A stretch of 64,000 nucleotides of DNA, from contig NZ_RBKU01000001.1 of the NCBI RefSeq assembly GCF_003633615.1, positions 2,790,001 through 2,854,000 on the forward strand, read 5' to 3'. The notes beneath the pieces were generated by a model. The model saw only the letters and a list, made by a program, of their open reading frames with translations, ran no database searches and was not told the origin of the DNA. The stretch's first letter is position 1. Each line of letters begins with the position of its first letter. The DNA comes from Mucilaginibacter gracilis. Its GTDB lineage: Bacteria; Bacteroidota; Bacteroidia; Sphingobacteriales; Sphingobacteriaceae. Below are positions 1 to 9,198 of this stretch, piece by piece. The translations under genes and the position numbers were made by a program.

Positions 1-765
1 GATATCAGCTTTAAAGATGCCCGTAATGCCAAGTTTAATACCACAGGCGCCACCCTCATCGAAGCTATTTTACAGGGCGTTAAAGATCACATCATCACAG
101 CTTATGACCCTACTGCCGTAACCAAAATTAACCCTACAGGTGATGCATTTACCATCCCGATGACGTATAACCAGCTGATGGGCCATTTGGTAGATACCGC
201 ACTGGTTGACCAACTGGATAAGGATGGTAACAAGATAGGCAGCGTAAAGCAACTGAATGATTTCAGTCCGGATAAAGTGGTAGGTTACCGCATTAAAGAA
301 GATGTTTACTACGATAAACAACGGGCCAAGGTAGAAACCCATATTGTAGGTATTGCACCCCTAATTACCCTGAAACTATCAAACGGAGATACCGTGGGTA
401 CACAGCCGGTATGCTGGTTGCGCTACAGCCAGTGCCGTATTGTATTTGCCAAAATGGACGTATCAGACCCGGACCACAATATGTTTGACGTGAGTATGGA
501 TGATATGTTCCTGCAGCGCCAGTTCAACAGTGTAATTGTTGAGGAATCTAATCCGAAAGGCAACCGCATTAAGGACTACATGAAAACCCCGGAAGACCAG
601 GCTAAAGAAGCGGCCCGTATAGAAAAGAAACTGGCCGATTACAAGAAAAACATGTGGAACTACCGCACCGATATTACTGCCGTTTCGGTACCCGATAAAA
701 CCAAAACTACCAAACCTAAAAAAACAACTAATGACAATAACACTGGTACGCCTGTGAAGCAATAA
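1..765 (+). CDS. gldN: Gliding motility / T9SS protein GldN (C-terminal part, 5' end outside window)
   Basis: The open frame runs from the first base, so the start lies upstream; 254 residues are visible. GldN (PorN in Porphyromonas) forms, with GldK, the periplasmic ring of the type IX secretion system that exports C-terminally tagged proteins across the outer membrane. The conserved region includes the stretch around residues 87-105 (a DPDHNMFDVSMDDMFLQRQF-like segment lies near residue 160) and an alpha-helical, basic, Thr/Lys-rich tail typical of family C-termini. An internal ATG at 160 is not the start because homologous sequence continues upstream of it. gldKLMN normally form one operon, so gldK-gldL-gldM are expected to the left. 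The gene ends at a strong hairpin at 789-833. Family assignment is by recognition of the protein sequence and fits the T9SS substrates elsewhere in the window. Confidence 0.85.
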   Translation, partial: DISFKDARNAKFNTTGATLIEAILQGVKDHIITAYDPTAVTKINPTGDAFTIPMTYNQLMGHLVDTALVDQLDKDGNKIGSVKQLNDFSPDKVVGYRIKEDVYYDKQRAKVETHIVGIAPLITLKLSNGDTVGTQPVCWLRYSQCRIVFAKMDVSDPDHNMFDVSMDDMFLQRQFNSVIVEESNPKGNRIKDYMKTPEDQAKEAARIEKKLADYKKNMWNYRTDITAVSVPDKTKTTKPKKTTNDNNTGTPVKQ

Positions 766-788
766 ACAGAAAAAAATAAAATATGATA

Positions 789-833
789 AACCAAAAAGGG
801 TTTGAATCTAATTGATTCAAACCCTTTTTGGTT
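789..833. terminator. Bidirectional intrinsic terminator, 20-bp perfect stem
   Basis: Arms 789-808 and 814-833 are perfectly complementary over 20 bp with a 5-nt loop. The outer part is A/T rich (aaccaaaaa and its complement), which gives a U-rich run in both transcripts. It sits between the converging ends of gldN (plus) and the deaminase gene (minus). Confidence 0.9.
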
Positions 834-852
834 GTATACACTTGGTTAAAAG

Positions 853-1332
853 TTAATACTCTGTTTTACTCTCAGATATTTCCCATAGTTTAAAAGCACC
901 CTGAGCCTCATCGCGAAGGAGCTGAACTATTGGTAACTTCCTGTCGGTCATTTCGCAGGCAATTTCCTCGTAAATAAATTTATCATCAAAACCTATTGCG
1001 GCTGCGTCAACTTTGTTGTTTGCGTAATATATTTTGTCTATCCGGGCCCAATAAATAGCACCCAGGCACATGGGGCAAGGTTCGCAACTGGTATAAATTA
1101 CACATCCTTCCAAAACAAAGGTTTCCAGTTCCTGGCAGGCTAAACGTATTGCCGATACCTCGGCATGCGCCGTAGGGTCGTTTTGCGGAACAACTTTGTT
1201 GGCGCTGCGCGCTATAACCATTCCGTTTTTTACAATAACAGCTCCAAAGGGGCCCCCTTGTCCCTGCCTCACATTGTGTTCAGATAGCTCTATGGCCATC
1301 CGCATAAATTTTTCGTGCTCTTTGTTGTCCAT
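853..1332 (-). CDS. guaD: Guanine deaminase / nucleoside deaminase
   Basis: 159 residues, full length for the small cytidine-deaminase-fold guanine deaminases that hydrolyse guanine to xanthine in the cytoplasm during purine salvage. The zinc site is intact: HAE at residues 56-58 (H56 ligand, E58 proton shuttle) and PCPMC at 85-89 (C86, C89). The segments GGPFGAVIVK and AIYWAR, and the GFDD/FIYEEI region before the C-terminus, match the Bacillus subtilis GuaD pattern better than tRNA adenosine deaminase TadA, which usually carries a different C-terminal helix. The start codon at 1332 follows the terminator of the upstream minus-strand gene, so it is probably a single-gene unit. Alternative: a broader-specificity nucleoside deaminase. 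Confidence 0.88.
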   Translation of the reverse strand: MDNKEHEKFMRMAIELSEHNVRQGQGGPFGAVIVKNGMVIARSANKVVPQNDPTAHAEVSAIRLACQELETFVLEGCVIYTSCEPCPMCLGAIYWARIDKIYYANNKVDAAAIGFDDKFIYEEIACEMTDRKLPIVQLLRDEAQGAFKLWEISESKTEY

Positions 1333-1342
1333 ATGTTTGTAT

Positions 1343-1376
1343 CAATAAAAAAACCCCAACTATATAGCTGGGGTTT
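1343..1376 (-). terminator. Intrinsic terminator of the OmpH-like gene
   Basis: Read on the minus strand, an aaacccca/tggggttt stem (1369-1376 with 1351-1358) is followed directly by a T run (complement of the A run at 1347-1353). It lies just past the OmpH-like stop codon and before the deaminase start, and separates the two units. Confidence 0.8.
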
Positions 1377-1400
1377 AACTATTTTGTTGTGTAAATATTG

Positions 1401-1994
1401 TTATTTCTTGTCTTTTGCGTATAAATCATTCAGTCTTTTTACAACGTCCTGGGTTACATCCAGGCTTGGGTCGCCAAATAAAACTGTAGGGTTTGCTTTC
1501 GAATAAGTTAAAACTAATTTATAACCTTTTTCTTTAGCATATTGTTTTGCAAAATCAGCAATCTTATCATAAAGTTTGCTTTGTTCTGATGCACTTTCGT
1601 TTTGGAATTGAGCATTAGCATTTTGCTCATATGTTTGTAATTCTTGTTGTTTACGGCCCAAACGTTGCTCGGTGGATGCTCTTTGGTCGGCACTCATGGT
1701 TTGCGCACCTTTTTGGTAATCACCAACTTCACGTTGAAAGGCTTGTTTTTTTGAAATCACGTCGTCATTTGCCGATTTTCCTTTATCCTGCAAACGTTTA
1801 GCCATATCCTTGGCATATTCATAGTTATGTACCAGCGTATCCGAGTTCACATATACTATCTCAGCTTTTTCGGGCACTGCGGTGGCGGTTGCTGGTTTGC
1901 TTGTGTCTGTTTTAGTTGGGTTACATGCCACTACGGTAGCCACTATTGCTACGGCAAGGCTTGTTTTAATTAATTTGGAAACTGAGGTTTTCAT
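1401..1994 (-). CDS. OmpH/Skp-family periplasmic chaperone-like lipoprotein
   Basis: 197 residues. The N-terminus is a lipoprotein signal with a basic start, a hydrophobic stretch and VVAC lipobox near residues 21-24, so the protein is probably lipid-anchored rather than soluble like E. coli Skp. The body is a Lys/Gln-rich helical region (about residues 60-150) with the OmpH pattern: IVYVNSDTL near the start of the mature domain, then a long coiled coil, then a C-terminal segment ending near VVKRLNDLYAKDKK. Skp/OmpH proteins hold unfolded outer-membrane proteins in the periplasm; Bacteroidota carry several copies, often one near bamA, which this one is not. An exact Bacteroidota -7 element precedes it at 2017-2024. 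Confidence 0.85.
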   Translation of the reverse strand: MKTSVSKLIKTSLAVAIVATVVACNPTKTDTSKPATATAVPEKAEIVYVNSDTLVHNYEYAKDMAKRLQDKGKSANDDVISKKQAFQREVGDYQKGAQTMSADQRASTEQRLGRKQQELQTYEQNANAQFQNESASEQSKLYDKIADFAKQYAKEKGYKLVLTYSKANPTVLFGDPSLDVTQDVVKRLNDLYAKDKK

Positions 1995-2016
1995 TTATTG
2001 AACTTAAAAATTTTGA

Positions 2017-2024
2017 CAAAGATA
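2017..2024 (-). promoter_or_regulatory. Bacteroidota -7 element (TAnnTTTG) of the OmpH-like gene
   Basis: The plus-strand string caaagata is the reverse complement of tatctttg, an exact match to the TAnnTTTG element used by the primary sigma factor of Bacteroidota. It lies 23 bases from the start codon at 1994, implying a short leader. I see no convincing -33 TTG at the usual distance. Confidence 0.55.
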
Positions 2025-2234
2025 AACTTTCGGTACAAGTATCCTAATCTTTTGAAAATTCCGGGAATTGTAATGTTTACAAAATTAATGAACAAATAAA
2101 TACAAACCCGCGCTGTGGCTTGCCTGTTATTTAAGCGGGCAGGTTATTATTACAAGTTGTTTGGGCGCGCCAATAGTAACAAAGTGAGCATGTTTAGAAC
2201 GATATTTAGCGGAGCGTCTTTTTATCAACAATAA

Positions 2235-4289
<2,055 letters not shown>

Positions 4290-4342
4290 GGCTTCCGCGG
4301 AAACCGAACATATTTAAAACCCATATAAATATTATTTATTAC

Positions 4343-4370
4343 AAGCCAGGCTCACGCCTGGCTTTTCTAT
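4343..4370 (+). terminator. Intrinsic terminator of gyrB
   Basis: A 9-bp perfect G/C-rich stem, aagccaggc at 4343-4351 paired with gcctggctt at 4356-4364, has a 4-nt loop and is followed by a T-rich stretch. It lies 54 bases after the gyrB stop. Confidence 0.85.
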
Positions 4371-4505
4371 TTTTGTAGTATTACATTTAATTATCGGGCG
4401 GACACCCTAACTTGATTGCATTTTGCAAATAGTAAAATGTAATATTTGGTGTAATATGCTGCAATCGTTTGCATAAGTTATATATATTTAGCCTAAATTT
4501 TTTTA

Positions 4506-5447
4506 ATGATGAGAATCAAAAAAGGTGTAATAACTGCTGCGGCTCGCGGGCAGAGGTTGTATCCTGTTGCGGATACCGTTCAAAAGGCAATGCTCCCCGT
4601 TATTGATATTGACGGTTTGCACAAGCCTGTTATACAAATAATTGCAGAAGAGGCCTTTGCAAGTGGGATTGAAGAAATATGTGTGGTTTGTGCACCCGGG
4701 GATGGCGAAAGGTATGTAAGTTCGTTTACCTCTTTACGCGATAACTTGCTGAGTTCGTACAACAGTATCGACTGGGCGAAAAAACAGGCAGAGGGTATAG
4801 ATTACTTTTTAAATCATATCCAATTTGTTGAGCAAACGGAGCCGCTGGGCTACGGTCACTCGGTTTATTGTGCCAGAGAATTTGTTAATAACGAACCCTT
4901 CTTGCTGCTTTTGGGCGATTATCTTTACATATCGGCCTTGCAAAAACGCTGTGCCGCCCAGTTGCTTGAACTGGCAGCACAAGAAAACTGTTCGGTATCA
5001 GCCTCTAACCCTACAATAGAACATCAGATTGGCCGCTACGGCACCTTAACAGGTAAACAGGTAGCCAATACCAGTGGAATTTATGAAATAGAAAAGATAA
5101 TTGAAAAGCCATCACTGAGTTTGGCCGAACTGGAACTATCAACCCCCGGCTTGCGTGTGGGCTACTACCTCTGTTTTTTTGGGATGCATGTATTTACACC
5201 GGTTATTTTCGATTTGCTACAAAAGCAGATAGAAAATAAAAACTACCTGTTAACGCCTGCTTTGCAGGAACTGGCTTCGGTAGATCGATATCTTTCGCTC
5301 GAAGTGAAGGGTAAACGTTATGATTTGAGCCGGAAAAATGGTTTGTTACGTGCGCAAATAGCCCTTGGCCTTGCCGGCGAAGCACACGACGAAACGCTCA
5401 CCACATTGGTTGAAGCCTTAGCCGAGGCAAACGAATTAAAAAAATAA
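4506..5447 (+). CDS. GalU-like nucleotidyltransferase (UTP-glucose-1-phosphate uridylyltransferase family)
   Basis: 313 residues. The N-terminal nucleotide-binding loop is at residues 8-31 (VITAAARGQRLYP then KAMLPV), a variant of the GalU AGxGTRxLPxTKxxPKEMLP signature: the usual G-x-G-T-R is A-A-R-G-Q-R. Other GalU-like parts are GYGHSVYCAR (about 118-127), LLLGDYLY (about 136-143), and IEKIIEKPS (about 196-204). The expected reaction is UTP plus glucose-1-phosphate giving UDP-glucose and pyrophosphate, for cell-surface glycans; the altered loop makes the true sugar and nucleotide uncertain. ATG codons at 4506 and 4509 are both possible. The kinase-pyrophosphorylase gene starts 10 bases after the stop, so the two are almost certainly co-transcribed and may act on the same sugar pathway. 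Confidence 0.8.
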   Translation: MMRIKKGVITAAARGQRLYPVADTVQKAMLPVIDIDGLHKPVIQIIAEEAFASGIEEICVVCAPGDGERYVSSFTSLRDNLLSSYNSIDWAKKQAEGIDYFLNHIQFVEQTEPLGYGHSVYCAREFVNNEPFLLLLGDYLYISALQKRCAAQLLELAAQENCSVSASNPTIEHQIGRYGTLTGKQVANTSGIYEIEKIIEKPSLSLAELELSTPGLRVGYYLCFFGMHVFTPVIFDLLQKQIENKNYLLTPALQELASVDRYLSLEVKGKRYDLSRKNGLLRAQIALGLAGEAHDETLTTLVEALAEANELKK

Positions 5448-5457
5448 GCTGTTCAAA

Positions 5458-8400
5458 ATGAATCTTTTCGTCCACACCATAACCTCCACAGATCCTAAGG
5501 TACGTAATCAGTCGTTTTACCAGCTTGCGGGTCAACTCAAATCAGATGAGCTTTTAAAAGCCTTGCTCGAACTGGATACCTTCCGTAAAGAAACCCTCAA
5601 TTTATATGATAAGGTAAGGGCTATTTTGTTTTTGTACGCAGGTTTCAGGTTTTTTTTGGTCAAATCTCAAAATACACCCGTAACCGGTAAAATTCCGTAT
5701 CATGGCTTTGAGGACTTGCTTGCACGGAGGTTTGAGCATGCCATCAGTGTTTTTTTAACTGAATTAAAAGTTTCGGGCCCAAGTGCAACATTGTACAGCG
5801 CGTTGGCCGAGGCCTATCATAATTTATCGTTCCAAATTTTGGCCGATCAGGTGCGCAAAAGTGTGCGTGCAAGCAAGGGCAACCAATGGATGTTTCGTGT
5901 GGGGCACCAGGAAGAACATCCGGTACGCATTCATCCACAATTGCTTATCCTTAAAGATAATACTATTTTTTATCCCATCCTGCACGAAAATACATCAGTA
6001 CGGATGGACCTTACGCATAGCGGATGGTCGGATATTTTTTTCCTCGGGATGGATTACCCCGAAGGAGCACGTGTAATTAACCTCTCTATAGATCTTGGTG
6101 TTTTTGGCCGGGATAAGGAGATAAGGCCACCCCTGCACAGTTACCTGCGGGTAATTCCGGAGCCGGTTATCCGCGTAACCAGTATTGATCTTAATACAAC
6201 TAAAGATATTACAGATCTGGCCGATTTATTCAATTTCGGGAATGATTACCTAAGTCTCATCAAAGCAGGTATTATTGCTTCAGGGTTTATTCCACCTTCT
6301 TTCGAAGGTACCAACCAATCCTTGCCCGGTATATTGGCCCAAATTATTGCGCCTGGGATGGGTATAGAATTGGTTACACGCGTTAATGATATTCCTAAAG
6401 GTTCGCGTTTCGCTGTCTCCACAAATCTGCTTGGTTCCATCATTAGTTTATTGATGCGGGCAACCGGGCAAACCCAAAAACTGGAAGGCGGTTTAATTGA
6501 GACCGAGCGGCGTTTGGTTGCGTCGCGCGCTATATTGGGTGAGTGGATTGGCGGCTCGGGCGGCGGCTGGCAGGATTCGGGCGGTGTTTGGCCCGGTATC
6601 AAAGCTATTCAGGGCACGTTTGCGCAGGTTGGCGATCCTGAATACAACATCAGCAAGGGAACGTTACTACCCCGTCATCAAATTTTAGAGGGCGAACAGG
6701 TAGGCGCTCAAATGGCCGAAAAAATAATGAATTCGTTAGTGCTGATGCACGGCGGTATGGCATCAAACGTGGGTCCTATTTTGGAAATGGTGACCGAAAA
6801 ATACCTGCTCCGCGGCGAGCAGGAATGGCACGCCCGCCAGCAAACCAATTTAATATTTGATAATATATTGGCAGCCATTAAAGACGGCGACATCAAAAAG
6901 CTGGCTACCAATACCGAAAATAACTTTAACGGCCCTATTAAGGCCATTATCCCCTGGGCAACAACCTATTTTACCGAACAGATTATCGAAAAAGCTAAAA
7001 AACAATTTGGCGAAAATTATTACGGTTTTTTGATGCTCGGCGGCATGTCGGGCGGGGGGATGGGTATGTTTGTGAACCCGGATAAGTATCAGGATTATAA
7101 ACAGGCTGTACTCGATATTTTGCAAACTACCAAAAACGAATTATCCGATTCATTGCCCTTTGCCATGCAACCCGTGGTTTATAACTGGAGCATTAACCAG
7201 CATGGTACATGGAGCAATTTGTTACATGGTTACGATGCCCTGATGCCGGAGCAATACTATGCGATACATGTTTCGGAAATGGTGCGGAAAGAGCCCGCGT
7301 CTATCAACTATATCAGGCGAGCCGAGGTTGACCGGTTTACTACTTATTGCGAACAAAATAACCTGGCCTATCCTCTGTTGCGCACCATTATCAGCAATTT
7401 GTTTAAAGTGTCCGACCCGGCATCTCATGGGGGGCGCAGGGCCGAAGATGACAAAGCCGATCTGATCAAAAAGATGAACGGGTTCGACCATATTCAGCAT
7501 GAAGAAATCAGGGAGCAGTTGCAAAAGGGGCAAATTAGTTTACTAAACAACCGGTTACCAATTGAGACCAGCATAGAAGATGTGTTGCCTACCGATGTTG
7601 TTAACTATGAAAACCTTTCACCGGGCAAAAAAAGGGGAGAAGAAGCCCTGCGTAATGGCAAGGTTGCCGTAATGAGCCTTGCCGCGGGAGTTGGCAGCCG
7701 GTGGACAAAAGGGGCCGGTGTAATTAAAGCACTCAACCCGTTTGTGGTATTGCAAGGTAGCCATCGTAGCTTTTTGGAGATACACCTGGCCAAAACACGT
7801 AAAGCTGCCGGCCAATATCATACCACTATTCCGCATATTGTTGCCACAAGTTATCTAACGCATCAGGCCATCCGTAAAAAGTTACACCAAGCCCATAATT
7901 ATGGGTATAGCGGAAAGGTATTGCTGTCCGAGGGCCGGTCTATCGGTCAGCGTTACATCCCAACCGAGCGCGATTTGCGTTTTATGTGGGAGGAAATGCC
8001 TCAGGAACTTCTGGATGATAACAAACAGAAAGTTTTAGAAGCGGTACGATCAAGCATGATAGAATGGGCGAAGCGAAAGGGCGAAGCCACCGATTACGAG
8101 GACAATATTGCCGCACAACGTTTTTCGCCCCTTGGGCACTGGTACGAGATATCAAACCTTTTACGTAACGGTACCCTGGCAGAGCTTTTGAAAACCGACC
8201 CGCAATTGAAAACCATTATGCTGCATAATATTGATACGCTTGGCGCGGATGTTGATTTGAGTATTTTGGGGTATCATTTGGAATCGGGCAATGCGCTCAC
8301 CTTTGAGGTGATACCGCGCCGCATTGAAGATCAGGGCGGCGGTTTGGCACGTGTAAACGGCCATGTAAGGCTGATGGAGGGCTTGGCGCAGCCACGTGAA

Positions 8401-8793
8401 GAGGACGAACTTGGCCTGAGCTATTATAACACCATGACCACCTGGATACAGATAGACCCTTTGCTAAAACTGTTTGGGCTAAGCCGCGAGGACCTTCAAA
8501 AAGCCGACGAAGCTGTTTTAGCCAAAGCAGTAAGAAGTATTGCCAAACGAATGCCAACCTATGTAACCATTAAAGATGTTAAGTACCGCTGGGGCCATGG
8601 GCAGGAAGATATTTACCCTGTTGCACAAATTGAAAAATTATGGAGCGACATGTCGTCTCTTACCAATATCCAATGCGGCTACGTTGTTGTACCCCGTTTC
8701 CGAGGCCAGCAAATGAAGGATCCGGCGCAATTAGATTCGTGGGTTACCGATGGCGGTAAGGACTTTGTGGATAGTTTATGCCACTTTGAGTAG
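5458..8793 (+). CDS. Fused GHMP sugar kinase - UDP-sugar pyrophosphorylase (UDPGP family)
   Basis: 1111 residues in two parts. Residues about 170-560 look like a fucokinase-type GHMP kinase: a sugar-binding motif RMDLTHSGWSD at 182-192, GGSGGGWQDSGG at 365-376, and a glycine-rich motif 3 LGGMSGGGMGMF at about 527-538. Residues about 735-1105 look like a eukaryotic-type UDPGP pyrophosphorylase: a nucleotide loop LAAGVGSRW at 741-749, SPLGHWYE, NIDTLGADVD at 924-932 and a following ARVNGHVRLMEG-like substrate segment. The predicted job is phosphorylation of a free sugar at C1 followed by activation to an NDP-sugar, by analogy with Bacteroides Fkp, although Fkp has the domains in the opposite order. 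Residues 1-170 and 560-735 are not assigned. Kinase motif 1 is degenerate, so activity of that half is uncertain. The gene is coupled to the GalU-like gene upstream and followed by a terminator at 8834. Confidence 0.75.
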   Translation: MNLFVHTITSTDPKVRNQSFYQLAGQLKSDELLKALLELDTFRKETLNLYDKVRAILFLYAGFRFFLVKSQNTPVTGKIPYHGFEDLLARRFEHAISVFLTELKVSGPSATLYSALAEAYHNLSFQILADQVRKSVRASKGNQWMFRVGHQEEHPVRIHPQLLILKDNTIFYPILHENTSVRMDLTHSGWSDIFFLGMDYPEGARVINLSIDLGVFGRDKEIRPPLHSYLRVIPEPVIRVTSIDLNTTKDITDLADLFNFGNDYLSLIKAGIIASGFIPPSFEGTNQSLPGILAQIIAPGMGIELVTRVNDIPKGSRFAVSTNLLGSIISLLMRATGQTQKLEGGLIETERRLVASRAILGEWIGGSGGGWQDSGGVWPGIKAIQGTFAQVGDPEYNISKGTLLPRHQILEGEQVGAQMAEKIMNSLVLMHGGMASNVGPILEMVTEKYLLRGEQEWHARQQTNLIFDNILAAIKDGDIKKLATNTENNFNGPIKAIIPWATTYFTEQIIEKAKKQFGENYYGFLMLGGMSGGGMGMFVNPDKYQDYKQAVLDILQTTKNELSDSLPFAMQPVVYNWSINQHGTWSNLLHGYDALMPEQYYAIHVSEMVRKEPASINYIRRAEVDRFTTYCEQNNLAYPLLRTIISNLFKVSDPASHGGRRAEDDKADLIKKMNGFDHIQHEEIREQLQKGQISLLNNRLPIETSIEDVLPTDVVNYENLSPGKKRGEEALRNGKVAVMSLAAGVGSRWTKGAGVIKALNPFVVLQGSHRSFLEIHLAKTRKAAGQYHTTIPHIVATSYLTHQAIRKKLHQAHNYGYSGKVLLSEGRSIGQRYIPTERDLRFMWEEMPQELLDDNKQKVLEAVRSSMIEWAKRKGEATDYEDNIAAQRFSPLGHWYEISNLLRNGTLAELLKTDPQLKTIMLHNIDTLGADVDLSILGYHLESGNALTFEVIPRRIEDQGGGLARVNGHVRLMEGLAQPREEDELGLSYYNTMTTWIQIDPLLKLFGLSREDLQKADEAVLAKAVRSIAKRMPTYVTIKDVKYRWGHGQEDIYPVAQIEKLWSDMSSLTNIQCGYVVVPRFRGQQMKDPAQLDSWVTDGGKDFVDSLCHFE

Positions 8794-9198
8794 CTATTTG
8801 GGGTTAAGTTAATATTTAAGTTTCTCCCGTTTTGGATTTATTACATCTTGTAATAAATCCTTGTTTTTTTGATTTTATTATATAGGTATTTTTTTAGTTA
8901 AATAATAATCAAATGTAGAAATTTTAAAAACCAAAGCGAATATTTATTAATCTATTTTATATAATAAAAACTACAGGTTAATAACCTGACGAGTAATTTT
9001 TTATCACTTTCTTAACTCTGTTTCCAGTCGCATAAAGAACCAAAAAAACAGAAAATTAAAAGTTTAAATATTTTCCGACGATTGTATTTTTTTTATAGAG
9101 TAATATATATATTTACTCTTGTTTTTAACGATATTCAGCATTTAGCCTTTGCATGGCTATAAATATGATTTTTATTAAAACAATAAAAAAAACCACTC
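8794..9198 (+). other. 405-bp AT-rich intergenic region upstream of the adhesin gene
   Basis: Apart from the terminator at 8834-8870 it holds no gene that I can support. Two short inverted repeats stand out: caggtta/taacctg around one central base at 8974-8988, and agagtaa/ttactct with a 9-nt spacer at 9097-9119. Either could be a regulator site or, for the second, a hairpin in the adhesin leader. I find no exact TAnnTTTG element. Confidence 0.4.
8834..8870 (+). terminator. Intrinsic terminator of the sugar-nucleotide operon
   Basis: A 12-bp perfect stem, 8834-8845 (ggatttattaca) with 8849-8860, has a 3-nt loop and is followed by ttgttttttt at 8861-8870. Confidence 0.85.
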
